Origin: a virus
DNA length: 53,546 nt
IMG/VR virus record: IMGVR_UViG_3300032164_000019
Span: 1-53,546 of that record
Strand: one strand, 5' to 3'
In this document: positions 22,942-31,259 of the stretch, one piece after another
Position numbering within the stretch: the first letter of the stretch is position 1
Layout: each line of letters begins with the position of its first letter
Notes under the pieces: generated by a model
Told to the model about the DNA's origin: nothing
Database searches by the model: none
What the model saw: only the letters and a program-made list of their open reading frames with translations
Made by a program: the position numbers and the translations under genes

Positions 22942-23798
22942 GTAGCATCTTACAATTTCAGGGGCAAGTAACTAAAGCTCTAGGTTTTGCAAAACCCAAC
23001 CGATATCGCGTCATTGTTGATTTGTTTAAAATCATAAACGGTAGCAATACTGGATTCCCATTTCGCGCCTTAAAAGTTAATGATATGAGAAATTCGGAGA
23101 GATTAGCATTTTTCTGTGAAGCGGCTACATTTCCTCAAAAAATGTTTGAAGTAGATGCTGTACAGCATCTTGGGCCTCCTAGAATTGGTGTTGGGGGAAG
23201 TGCAAGGTTTGATCGTTTTTCATTGAGATTTTATGTTGGACGCGATATGATGGAAAAGAAAATATTCGATGCTTGGTTATATGCTATAGAACATCCGGTT
23301 ACCAACGAACAGAATTTTTTAAAAGAATATTCCACATCAATAACTATTGAACAATATGATGACTTATCTTTATCTCCAGGTATGATACCTGGTGCTGGAA
23401 AAATAAATGATGTAATTTCAAAAACAACCAATACTGTTAATAGAGTATTGGGATATGCGTCTGATATAGTTAATTGGATACCAGGTAGAGTGGGATCAAC
23501 ATTATCGGGCATGACAAATACTGATACGTGGTTTTATGTAAAACCTACATATACTATTGAGTTATATGATGCTTTTCCAACATTTATTAATCCGATGGAT
23601 TTAAGTTACGGAATTCAAGATAGATTCCATCGCGTACAAGTTAATTTCGCTTTCAGAAAATGGGTTACAAAAGGATTAAAATACGGTGTGGTATCATCAG
23701 ATGTTAATTTCAATATGGTAGATGGTGATAGGATGGAAGAAACTTTAGATGAAATGATGACGAATTATGCTAATATGCCTGGTTTTTTGGGAGTATAA
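22938..23798 (+). CDS. 54: Baseplate tail-tube initiator gp54 (286 aa)
   Basis: The protein begins MSSILQFQGQVTKALGFAKP NRYRV and contains LAFFCEAATFPQKMFEVDAV and the VQVNFAFRKWVTKG segment. These follow the tail-tube (gp19-like) fold shared by gp54, a baseplate protein on which the tube polymerises. T4 gp54 is 320 aa. It starts in an ATGA overlap with the preceding gene and is followed by gp26. Confidence 0.87.
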   Translation: MSSILQFQGQVTKALGFAKPNRYRVIVDLFKIINGSNTGFPFRALKVNDMRNSERLAFFCEAATFPQKMFEVDAVQHLGPPRIGVGGSARFDRFSLRFYVGRDMMEKKIFDAWLYAIEHPVTNEQNFLKEYSTSITIEQYDDLSLSPGMIPGAGKINDVISKTTNTVNRVLGYASDIVNWIPGRVGSTLSGMTNTDTWFYVKPTYTIELYDAFPTFINPMDLSYGIQDRFHRVQVNFAFRKWVTKGLKYGVVSSDVNFNMVDGDRMEETLDEMMTNYANMPGFLGV

Positions 23799-23812
23799 AA
23801 GGAAAATAAAAT

Positions 23813-24535
23813 ATGTCTTTGCCAAAAATAGTGGTACCAACTTATGAGTTGATTTTACCATCGAAAAAAGAAAAAATACAATTTAGACCGTTCTTAGTGA
23901 AAGAAGAAAAGATCCTTCTTATGGCTGCGGAAAGTAAAGATTCATCCGAAATGATAAGAGCCATGAGACAAATTATAAAGAACTGTTTGTTAAATGAAAA
24001 ATTGGATATAGATAAATTACCGCTTTTTGATTTGGAATACATTTTCTTACAATTAAGATCCAAGTCCGTTGGAGAAGTTTTAGAAACGAGATTTGTTTGT
24101 AAAAATATTGTGGATGCTAAAGAGTGTGGTAATAGCGAAAAGGTTCTTATACCTTTAGATAAAGTTCAAGTAGAATTTCCAAAACAGGATTATTCTCTTA
24201 TTAAATTATCTGCTACAATGGCACTTAAGTTAAAATATCCAACATTTGAAATTTTAGAATTATTGGCCAAATCAACCGGTAATAAATACGATGATATATT
24301 TGCATCTATAGGTCAATGTATTGATTGTGTTGTGGATGGAGAAGAAGTTTACACCACATTTACTGATGAAGAATTAAATGAATTCCTCGAAAGTATGCCG
24401 AAAAATAAATTTGAATTGATTGAAAAATTCTTAGATAATCTTCCTAAAATAAAGATAGAAATTCCATTTCTTTGCAGAAAATGTGGATATAAAGAAACTT
24501 TGGTATTAGAGGACCTTCAAAGTTTTTTCGACTAG
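23813..24535 (+). CDS. 26: Baseplate hub assembly protein gp26-like (240 aa)
   Basis: A good ribosome site (AAAGGAAAA) precedes the ATG. The protein begins MSLPKIVVPTYELILPSKKE and has FRPFLVKEEKILLMAAESKD, a stretch typical of the T4 gp26 baseplate family, followed by CRKCGYKETLVL near the end, a zinc-ribbon-like pair with an earlier Cys pair. T4 gp26 is 208 aa. The end of the gene holds a slippery T-TTT-TTC, so a fraction of ribosomes may continue into the next frame, as in tail-assembly chaperones placed just before tape-measure genes. Confidence 0.85.
   Translation: MSLPKIVVPTYELILPSKKEKIQFRPFLVKEEKILLMAAESKDSSEMIRAMRQIIKNCLLNEKLDIDKLPLFDLEYIFLQLRSKSVGEVLETRFVCKNIVDAKECGNSEKVLIPLDKVQVEFPKQDYSLIKLSATMALKLKYPTFEILELLAKSTGNKYDDIFASIGQCIDCVVDGEEVYTTFTDEELNEFLESMPKNKFELIEKFLDNLPKIKIEIPFLCRKCGYKETLVLEDLQSFFD
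24508..24529 (+). promoter_or_regulatory. Probable -1 programmed frameshift site (T TTT TTC) joining gp26 and the gp51-like ORF
   Basis: The heptamer TTTTTTC at 24523-24529 is in the correct register (AGT TTT TTC GAC TAG) two codons before the gp26 stop. After a -1 slip the frame reads CGA CTA GTG TTT and continues into the 62-aa ORF. An SD-like AGAGGA lies at 24508-24513, nine bases before the slip site; such internal SDs stimulate -1 shifting. No clear downstream hairpin is seen. Confidence 0.6.
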
Positions 24536-24723
24536 TGTTTGGTCATGATACGTTGAGTAATTTTTATTTGACAAATTTTGCCATGGTACAACACCATAAG
24601 TATAGTTTGCATGAATTAGAGGATATGATGCCTTGGGAAAGAGTGATTTATATTGAATTATTGAATCAGTACCTAAAAGATAAAGAAGAACGAGAAAAGA
24701 AAAGGCAGGAGAGGGGTTTCTAA
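24535..24723 (+). CDS. gp51-like / tail-assembly chaperone extension (62 codons)
   Basis: The frame begins at a GTG that overlaps the gp26 stop (TAGTG) and can also be entered by a -1 frameshift upstream. It encodes a polar helical peptide with FAMVQHHKYSLHELEDMMPW followed by ERVIYIELLNQYL and a charged end. The HKYSLxELExMxPxER pattern is typical of the short T-like extension of phage tail-assembly chaperones and of the region annotated gp51 in T4-like marine phages. It is much shorter than T4 gp51 (249 aa). The tape-measure-like gene follows immediately. Confidence 0.7.
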   Translation: MFGHDTLSNFYLTNFAMVQHHKYSLHELEDMMPWERVIYIELLNQYLKDKEEREKKRQERGF

Positions 24724-27700
24724 ATGAAATTTACTAAGTATGGACCTAATGGAGAAATCTTAGAAAAAGGCCCAGACGGTAGATATTTACCGAGTACTCC
24801 AAAACCACCTACAAAACCTGAAGAAAAAATGTCATTAGAAGATCAAATGCTCGCGATGAGTTATACACCTACTCCAACAGGAAGCGATGGTCGTCCAACA
24901 AAAGAAGGAATTATAGCTCACGCTAAAAAGGTGGACGATTTACAAAGGAGAATTGTAGAGAGAGATAAAATATCCGCGGCTGAAAAAAAAGCGGCTGAAA
25001 AAAAAGCTGAAATAGATAAGGCCCGTGTTAAATCGGAACTTCCTAAACCAGCGGAACCTTTAAAACCTTCTGTGGTGAAACCGGCGGAATCAGTAAAAGA
25101 AAAAACGGATAGTTTTGCGGCTAAGTTGAAAAAAGAAGGAAAAGAAAGAACCGAACGAATAAAAGCGGATTTTTCAGAAAAAAAAGGAGAAGGTTTATTT
25201 TCTCTTTCCAGATTAGATTTTGTACCTAAAAAGGATAAAGAACCTAAAGCGGCTCCGAAATCCGAAGAACCTGAAGCGGCTCCAAAATCCGAAGAACCTA
25301 AAGTAGCACCAAAACCAGAAGAACCTAAAGCGGCTCCGAAACCAGAAAAACCGAAGAAAACTCCAAAACCAAAAGAACCTAAAGAAGCTCCAAAAAGAGT
25401 TAAAAAAGTTAAAGAACCTATAAGTGAACCAGCAATTATAGAAAAACCGAAGAAAACTCGAAAACCTAAAGAACCAAAATTAGCCGGGTTTGATGCCAAA
25501 TCATCTATAGGTAATGATCCAATACCTGAAACAAAAGAAGCACCTAAAGAAGAAAAAGCAGCAAAAGAAAATATAGCCAACAGAATATTTGGTAGATTAA
25601 AAAGTAAAGCAAAGGGATTTTTTGAAGGTGGTAAAAAAGTTGTAGAAAATACCGAAGAATCTCCAGAATTACAAGATACACAAACAGATGTTCCGAAACC
25701 CGATTTAGATGTTGAAAAACAACCTTTAGGTATGTTTGGTCAAACAACAATATATCATGCAAATAAGCCTGAAGAGGAAGAACCACCTAAAAAGAAACGT
25801 AGAAAGAAAAAAGGCGAAGTTGACGAAGAACCTACAGTAAAATCACAATCTACTGATCCTAAGTCTGGATGGGATTCGGAAGAAAATACTAGTATTTTTG
25901 GAGGATCTTCAAAACGGTTCTATAGAAAAGTAAAATTATCCAGAAAAGAAAAAAAAGATATAAATTCTGGAACAAATGAAATCGAAGATAGCGGAAAAAC
26001 ATCAAAATCGGATCCAGCACCTAAAAGTCTCGCAGGTATATTAAACAAGCATACTAAACTTTTGACGGTAATAGCTGCGGGCGTTAAGAAAATGTCTGGG
26101 ATAAAATCCAAAGATATAGATTATGAAGGCAAACTTACTGATAAATTAAAAGGTAAAACGGAAAGAGTTGTTGGTGAAAAAAGGAAAAAAGATAAAAATG
26201 GAATCTTTGATGATGATTTTCTTAAAAAATTAACAAGTAATAATCCGTTTGTTAATTTACCAATTGAGATGGCTAAATGGGGGTTAAGTTTTATTAGTTC
26301 ATTAGGAGCTATGATGGCTCTTAAACTTACGGCATTTGCAGTGGCCCTTGCGGCAGCATACGATTTATATAAAGGATTTAAAGAAGGTTATGATGATATT
26401 GATACTCAAAAACAAACTTTAAATCCATCTTTTGATACAGAAACCCAAAAAACGATGGGTGGTTTCGTTGGTATGGCCAAGACTACTGGACGTTGGCTAG
26501 ATAAAGTTAATGATAAAATTTTTGGTAAAAAGCGCCAAGGCGAACTTACATTTGAAGATATAGGTGCTTCATCTTCAACTAATGTCTTAAATCGGTTCGG
26601 TGAGGCAATGCATGATGTTGCTAATAATCCAATTGTACCAATGGTAGAAAATAATCCTGAAAATCAAGCTATAATTAAAGCAATATCCGAACAACAAAAA
26701 CTAGCGAGAGAAACGGGAATACCAACAAAACCTGAGGATGTAATTAAACCACCAACTCCTCCCCCTTCTAATGAAGCAATAAGATACCAACGTCAGGAAG
26801 CTTTAGAAAAATGGAAAAAAATTAGACAACCTATTATAGCACCAATACCACCATCTGATAGTAAAACAACATCTAATGTAGAAAGAGAAAAAGGACAACG
26901 GGGAGATCCTGTAGGAAAAGATCTTCTAACCATGGCTAGAATTTCGGAAACTGGTCCCAAGACAGGTAGTGCCGCAGATATTAAAGCTTATGGTAAGAAT
27001 AATAAAGATGGAGAAGGATATTCATATGGAGCATATCAATTTCATTCATTATATGGATTAAAAGAATTCTTACCTTTTCTCAAACAAAAATATCCAAAAT
27101 TTGCAAAAATTCTTTACGATGCTGGTGGTATCCCTGCCGCACAAAAAAATTCGCCTAAATTTGTTGCAGCATGGGAAGCATTAGCAAATAATAAGGAATT
27201 TCATAAAGCGCAGGATGAAGGAATATTAGAATTATATGGCAAACCAGTTTTCTCTTTAGTAAAGAGCCAAACCGGTTTAGATTTTTCAAAAAAATCATTG
27301 AAAATTCAATCCGGAATTGCATCAATGGCTATTAATAAGGGCAATCAAGGCGCAGCCAATATAATTAAAAGCACATTTTCAGGCGCAAATCAACAAGTGG
27401 TTGATAGTATGTCTGATAAAGAATTAGCAAATAGAATAGCTTCTTCTAGGGCATTGGATCTTGAAGGCAGTAAAAATAGAGGTGACCAAGGATTATGGAA
27501 TAGAATAGAAAATGAAAAAATAAGTATGGGAGGTGACCCCGGACAAAGAATTTTTAAAAACGACGAAGGTATAACTGTGCCTAGTCCTAAACCTACAGTT
27601 GAACTAGCAAAAATTGAATCTCCTCAAACAGGTAAACAACTCTACACCGCTTCAGTTAATGTTGAAGAACAAAGAAATGCACCACAACCTCAACAACCGG

Positions 27701-27828
27701 TTGTGGTGCAAACTAGCCAACAAAACACTAGTGTACAAAATAATACTATGATTACTCCGGCTAATCCTAGAGGAACCGAATCAACTCATGAGCAAATTAT
27801 GCGTAAGGCCTTCGGCGGTGGTTTTTAA
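24724..27828 (+). CDS. Tape-measure-like tail protein with C-terminal lysozyme-like domain (1034 aa)
   Basis: A strong site (GAGGGG) precedes the ATG. Residues about 60-330 are Lys/Glu/Pro-rich and hold 9-residue repeats (EEPKAAPKP type, about 170-225). A hydrophobic segment with MMALKLTAFAVALAAAYDLY lies near residue 545, as in many tape-measure proteins. From about 735 the DLLTMARISETGPKTG and GEGYSYGAYQFHSLYG segments resemble the muramidase-like domain at the VgrG3 C-terminus; the Glu of ISETG is the candidate catalytic residue. The position after gp26/gp51 fits a gp29 counterpart. Since gp5 here lacks lysozyme, this domain may supply wall-cutting activity. Confidence 0.75.
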   Translation: MKFTKYGPNGEILEKGPDGRYLPSTPKPPTKPEEKMSLEDQMLAMSYTPTPTGSDGRPTKEGIIAHAKKVDDLQRRIVERDKISAAEKKAAEKKAEIDKARVKSELPKPAEPLKPSVVKPAESVKEKTDSFAAKLKKEGKERTERIKADFSEKKGEGLFSLSRLDFVPKKDKEPKAAPKSEEPEAAPKSEEPKVAPKPEEPKAAPKPEKPKKTPKPKEPKEAPKRVKKVKEPISEPAIIEKPKKTRKPKEPKLAGFDAKSSIGNDPIPETKEAPKEEKAAKENIANRIFGRLKSKAKGFFEGGKKVVENTEESPELQDTQTDVPKPDLDVEKQPLGMFGQTTIYHANKPEEEEPPKKKRRKKKGEVDEEPTVKSQSTDPKSGWDSEENTSIFGGSSKRFYRKVKLSRKEKKDINSGTNEIEDSGKTSKSDPAPKSLAGILNKHTKLLTVIAAGVKKMSGIKSKDIDYEGKLTDKLKGKTERVVGEKRKKDKNGIFDDDFLKKLTSNNPFVNLPIEMAKWGLSFISSLGAMMALKLTAFAVALAAAYDLYKGFKEGYDDIDTQKQTLNPSFDTETQKTMGGFVGMAKTTGRWLDKVNDKIFGKKRQGELTFEDIGASSSTNVLNRFGEAMHDVANNPIVPMVENNPENQAIIKAISEQQKLARETGIPTKPEDVIKPPTPPPSNEAIRYQRQEALEKWKKIRQPIIAPIPPSDSKTTSNVEREKGQRGDPVGKDLLTMARISETGPKTGSAADIKAYGKNNKDGEGYSYGAYQFHSLYGLKEFLPFLKQKYPKFAKILYDAGGIPAAQKNSPKFVAAWEALANNKEFHKAQDEGILELYGKPVFSLVKSQTGLDFSKKSLKIQSGIASMAINKGNQGAANIIKSTFSGANQQVVDSMSDKELANRIASSRALDLEGSKNRGDQGLWNRIENEKISMGGDPGQRIFKNDEGITVPSPKPTVELAKIESPQTGKQLYTASVNVEEQRNAPQPQQPVVVQTSQQNTSVQNNTMITPANPRGTESTHEQIMRKAFGGGF

Positions 27829-29943
27829 GCTTTAGCCAAATTCTCGAAATAAGATAGATCATCACCTTCCCCTGTAGCCCAAGGTAGTTCATCACTATCC
27901 TTTTCAGACTCAGGTTCTGACTCTTTTTCTAATTTCTTTGGGGCCTTAACTTTTTTCGGCTTAGATTCAGCCACTTCCAATTCATCTTCAACAGTTTCAC
28001 TCTTAGCAGAACCATTAACATTACCAACAACCTTTAAGAATCTGGCCTTTAATTCATCATAAGTCTTAAAGTTCTTTTCATCGGTGAACTCACTTAAAGG
28101 ATATTCTTTCTCCCAAATCTTTTTGATTTCCGCATCCTTACCTTCACACAAAGCGGAAGGATTATCAAACATAGATTTATCATAATTGACATATCCTAAT
28201 ACTTTACCAGCACGAAGCTTAAAGTTTGCGCCATCCCAGAAAGAGAATGGATTAATAGGTTGATCTGTACTATCTTCAGCAGGATTCAAAAGATCATTAA
28301 TCTTCTCAAAGATTTTTTGTCCAAACTTAAATAGAAAAACTTTACCATTATTTGCAGGTTCTTTAGGATCACTAACTACCAAAATATTACTAACATAGAT
28401 GAGTTTTCTTTTACGGCCTCTAACAATATCTTGGTTTGCTTTTACTTCAGTATTCCAAAGAACTGTATTTGCTTCACAACTCTTATGTTGCGGTTAAATC
28501 GTTTCCATTTAACCTCTTATATTTTCATATAAGGACAGACTATATCACCACCCCTTTAAAGGGTGCTCTGCATTTCGAGAGTACTACTCTCTACTGGTAT
28601 ACCCATAGTCGTTGAACCTTCTCCATAGTTTTTAACTTTAGGAGCTTGGCTGCTGATTATCCAATTTAAAGACTTTTTAAACCTTTCAAGTTCTTCCTTT
28701 CGAAACTTAACACCTTGTTTTGTTTTTCTGATTCTATTAAAAACAGCAAATAAAAATATATATCCTTCTTTTTCTACTGCCATCTTTTTCTCAATACAGT
28801 TTTGATAATGTTTTTCCAAAGTATATTGGCTTTTTACTTCAATAATCAAATGTAAATGAGGCAAATAAATATCAGGATAATAAGTAGAATTACCGTAAAT
28901 AAAACTAGGAACATTAGAAATCCCAACTTTAATATCATTGTTATTAAAGTTGAAATCGTTAATAAGAATATCCAATACAAACCATTCATATCCTTGTACC
29001 TTTATTTCTTTTCCAAAGAAATTATATGATTTATACCAACTACTTTTTTCCTTAGTTTTCATAATCTTTTCCGAAATCGCTTTTCTTTCAAATTCATCCT
29101 TTTTTGACCATTGTAATTTGGTTTTTTCCGAATGAAAATTATTCCCATAACGATTAAGTATTGTTTTTTCTCTTTTTTCTAATAAAGAGACCCAATAAGT
29201 TTGTGTTTTTTGGTTTAAGGTTTTTCGTATGTTTAATTTAAAAGATTCTAATTTTTGAGGATCATTAACAAATCTATCCCTAACAGATTTTCTATGTTCT
29301 TCCGATTTACAAGCATGAATATCCGAACAATACTTTCCATATCCATCAGAAATACCTTTGAAAGAAACAACTTTATTACATCCATCAAAACGGCAAACAT
29401 CCTCATTTTCTTCTTTTAAGAACATATCATAATATTCTTTTGATTTTATACCCAATTTTCTCAACCTATTACACAAACCCCTTAACGTAGTAAATTCACT
29501 ATTATCAACAAGGCATTTAAATATTTTGTTATCCATAAAACTATTTATACCAATACATTTCAGGTTAACTCTATATTATGACTTGTGTGGTGCCTTAACT
29601 TAAGGACTTTCCAGCAATTAACAGAGTTTTCATTAAAAATTACTTTTTAATGCCGCTATTAGCTAACGGGGCAAGCTCTACCGCTGAGAGAAGTTAAACA
29701 ATTCTCAAATAACCATCCAGCGGTACCTTTAAATTGGTGTGTGAAATAACGAATAAATGGAAAATCTTCTCCTTCAGGAGCCATTAAAAAACGAATAACG
29801 GCACTACCATTATCGGCTTTATCTCGTTTTAGGGACCAGAAACGGTCATCAGCGAAGTTTGCTTTGGAATTTAAGCCCTCAATACGTTCTTGGAGCTTTT
29901 TACGGACATCATCTTTATTTTTCTTTAATTGTGCGAAATCCAT
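27825..29943 (-). CDS. 32: Single-stranded DNA-binding protein gp32, split by a group I intron (exons 29943-29666 and 28479-27825)
   Basis: Exon 1 encodes MDFAQLKKNKDDVRKKLQER, then FWSLKRDKADNGSAVIRFLM and the zinc region with H, C (FENC) and ACPV. Exon 2 resumes with CEANTVLWNTEVKAN and continues through ILVVSDPKEPANNGKVFLFK to an acidic tail. Joined, the frame is 310 aa (T4 gp32: 301) and restores the H-x12-C...CPVC zinc site. gp32 coats ssDNA in replication, repair and recombination. Without splicing, exon 1 stops two codons into the intron. A consensus sigma70 promoter lies upstream at 30001-30029, and the stop overlaps that of the convergent tape-measure-like gene. Confidence 0.92.
28480..29665 (-). 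mobile_element. Group I intron (1186 nt) in gene 32, with endonuclease ORF
   Basis: P1: exon CCGU pairs with intron AGCGG so that the splice-site U faces G, the group I hallmark. A P-like element AATTGCTGGAAAGTCC lies at 29618-29603. R (GGTTCAACGACTA, 28618-28606) and S (GATATAGTC within 28546-28533) pair through GACUA/UAGUC as P7. A P9-type hairpin GGTTAAAT/ATTTAACC precedes the 3' end. The last base is G (28480), and exon joining restores a continuous gp32 frame. The endonuclease ORF occupies 29536-28556. Confidence 0.9.
28556..29536 (-). CDS. Intron-encoded homing endonuclease, PD-(D/E)XK type (326 aa)
   Basis: An N-terminal Cys cluster (C48, C53, C70, C76) looks zinc-binding. Residues 110-165 contain KTILNRYGNNFHSEKTKLQW, a pattern seen in phage intron endonucleases. 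The catalytic core reads PD at 221-222 and E233-V-K235 in YYPDIYLPHLHLIIEVKSQY, giving PD-x10-ExK. The family cuts intronless alleles and drives intron homing. The last 20 or so codons overlap the intron R element and P7 region, so protein and ribozyme sequence constrain each other. A TATAAATA box is five bases before the ATG, which would favour late expression. Confidence 0.85.
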   Translation of the reverse strand: MDNKIFKCLVDNSEFTTLRGLCNRLRKLGIKSKEYYDMFLKEENEDVCRFDGCNKVVSFKGISDGYGKYCSDIHACKSEEHRKSVRDRFVNDPQKLESFKLNIRKTLNQKTQTYWVSLLEKREKTILNRYGNNFHSEKTKLQWSKKDEFERKAISEKIMKTKEKSSWYKSYNFFGKEIKVQGYEWFVLDILINDFNFNNNDIKVGISNVPSFIYGNSTYYPDIYLPHLHLIIEVKSQYTLEKHYQNCIEKKMAVEKEGYIFLFAVFNRIRKTKQGVKFRKEELERFKKSLNWIISSQAPKVKNYGEGSTTMGIPVESSTLEMQSTL

Positions 29944-30000
29944 ATGTACCTTTTATTTTTTTGTATTTTAATTATTCACTAGGTACTCATAATATAATCT

Positions 30001-30029
30001 ATTATACTACATTATAAGCAGGTTGTCAA
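30001..30029 (-). promoter_or_regulatory. Sigma70 promoter of gene 32, consensus -35 and -10
   Basis: On the minus strand TTGACA (30029-30024) and TATAAT (30006-30001) are 17 bp apart. The -35 element lies inside the end of the gp59 gene. The leader runs to the gp32 ATG at 29943 with an AAGG ribosome site, matching the high and separate expression gp32 needs. Confidence 0.85.
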
Positions 30030-30641
30030 CTTCTTTTTTAATTCCTGCTTAATATTATTTATATCGCATTTTATAAAGGGTCGGTATTTTTGTATCGAAT
30101 TATACCTTTCTACCCAAATAATATTACCTTTAAAATGTTCGTTATAATGTTTCAAAAATCCAAAAATCTCATCCAATATAATCAACGTTTCTAAAGAAAT
30201 AACCTTTTGAAAACAATATGTTATAATTAACGGAAACATTTGAAAATCTTTTCCTGAATACTCAAAAAGGCTTTTGAAGGATTTTGCATTGAATCTAATC
30301 GATGATAGTAGAATATCAATATCGCGCATAAAATAGTAAGAAATAGCGTCTGCCCGCTTTTTCCAAGCAAGGTAAAGTGCTTCAGAATCAGTATTTAAGA
30401 GCAAATCCCCAACCCAAGAAGGTTGATTCTGTGAAATGAAATTAGCTACGAAGAAATCTATTAGCTCAGTCCTAGTAAATTTCTTCGCTAGTTTCTCAAA
30501 GAAATACCGGTCTTTACGCTTTTCGAACGAAACTCTGGTAACATTCGTTTTACCGGAGTATTTGAAAAAGTCGTAAGAGGAGTTATCTGAGAAGTGGGCT
30601 TTTAACGCAATATAAACTTGAAAGGCTTCAAATGAGGACAT
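30012..30641 (-). CDS. 59: gp59-like helicase loader (209 aa)
   Basis: The N-terminus MSSFEAFQVYIALKAHFSDN followed by YDFFKYSGKTNVTRVSFEKR and KDRYFFEKLAKKF is typical of gp59, the protein that loads gp41 helicase onto gp32-coated forks (T4: 217 aa). The protein is mostly helical and basic. It lies directly between gp33 and gp32 as in T4. Its last codons contain the -35 box of the gene 32 promoter. Confidence 0.9.
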   Translation of the reverse strand: MSSFEAFQVYIALKAHFSDNSSYDFFKYSGKTNVTRVSFEKRKDRYFFEKLAKKFTRTELIDFFVANFISQNQPSWVGDLLLNTDSEALYLAWKKRADAISYYFMRDIDILLSSIRFNAKSFKSLFEYSGKDFQMFPLIITYCFQKVISLETLIILDEIFGFLKHYNEHFKGNIIWVERYNSIQKYRPFIKCDINNIKQELKKKLTTCL

Positions 30642-30671
30642 TAGGCATCATCTCTCCGAAAAACGATGATA

Positions 30672-30751
30672 ATAAAATTCGTTTAGTCATATAGGTAACT
30701 TTGAAGTGGCTTTAATTAAGTTTAATCTTTCCGCATCTAAACGAATTTTAT
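30672..30751. repeat. Perfect 15-bp inverted repeat across the gp33 3' end
   Basis: ATAAAATTCGTTTAG at 30672-30686 is the exact reverse complement of CTAAACGAATTTTAT at 30737-30751, with a 50-base loop. One arm is inside gp33, the other lies just past its stop before gp59. It could form an RNA hairpin between the two genes; no T-tract follows, so it is not a standard terminator. Confidence 0.5.
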
Positions 30752-30911
30752 ATTTAATTACGGAATTGATAAAAGGAGTAATATCAAGCACGTCTAATCC
30801 TCTACATGAGCAAAAGAAAGTAACGGCATCGATATAGTTTAATCTCCTATGTCGGACGATAGTTTCAATTTCAACCGCAAATTTATCAGGAGTCAATTTT
30901 ATGAACTCCAT
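30687..30911 (-). CDS. 33: gp33-like late transcription co-activator (74 aa)
   Basis: The sequence MEFIKLTPDKFAVEIETIVR, then HRRLNYIDAVTFFCSCRGLDVLDI and a helical, basic end, fits gp33 of T4-like marine phages (T4: 112 aa). gp33 bridges host RNA polymerase and the sliding clamp at late promoters; the TATAAATA boxes in this window are consistent with that system. Gene order 33-59-32 is that of T4. Short size makes the homology call moderate; synteny strengthens it. Confidence 0.8.
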   Translation of the reverse strand: MEFIKLTPDKFAVEIETIVRHRRLNYIDAVTFFCSCRGLDVLDITPFINSVIKYKIRLDAERLNLIKATSKLPI

Positions 30912-30991
30912 TGAATTACCTGTAAAAGTAAATAGAAAACTCCATAAGTAACGAGACTAGTAATTCCGATTACAATTAATTTGTCTTTCAT
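30899..30991 (-). CDS. 30-aa single-span membrane peptide
   Basis: ATG at 30991 has AGGAT nine bases upstream. The peptide is MKDKLIVIGITSLVTYGVFY followed by LLLQVIQWSS: a charged start and one hydrophobic span. Its end overlaps the gp33 start by 13 bases. The site, overlap and composition support a translated small membrane protein; function is unknown. Confidence 0.55.
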   Translation of the reverse strand: MKDKLIVIGITSLVTYGVFYLLLQVIQWSS

Positions 30992-30996
30992 ATTTT

Positions 30997-31158
30997 TTAT
31001 CCTAATAAATTACAACATTCTTCACAATAATATCCCCATTTTCCATCGGGATAAATTTCTTTCAATTTATCATCGATATTGAAATCGTAACCCTCTTTAA
31101 CTGCACGTATAAATCCGCATCTATCACAATAATCATGTCCATCACATAGAGTCCACAT
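30997..31158 (-). CDS. Small zinc-ribbon protein (53 aa)
   Basis: The frame begins at an ATG at 31158 and reads MWTLCDGHDYCDRCGFIRAV, then a charged linker and WGYYCEECCNLLG. The C-x5-C-x2-C and C-x2-C(C) groups form a plausible four-Cys zinc ribbon. It lies in the gap between the tmRNA gene and the 30-aa peptide, close to the latter. No specific family is recognised; a nucleic-acid or protein-binding role is likely for such ribbons. Confidence 0.6.
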   Translation of the reverse strand: MWTLCDGHDYCDRCGFIRAVKEGYDFNIDDKLKEIYPDGKWGYYCEECCNLLG

Positions 31159-31259
31159 TATATGTACATCGCCTTATTAATTCCTCTGAGATTAAGAAAA
31201 GAATCCATAATATTAAATGCTGGGATTTGATTAGAAGGTTCCCAGCCGACCTCCCTCAT

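Noticed and set aside
24918-25580. 220-codon minus-strand ORF opposite the Lys/Glu/Pro-rich region
   Set aside because: It is the antisense of a low-complexity repeat; it has no ribosome site, and the plus-strand gene is well supported.
29659-29943. A truncated, 94-aa gp32 gene
   Set aside because: The stop lies two codons inside the group I intron; splicing restores the full frame, so it is not a pseudogene.
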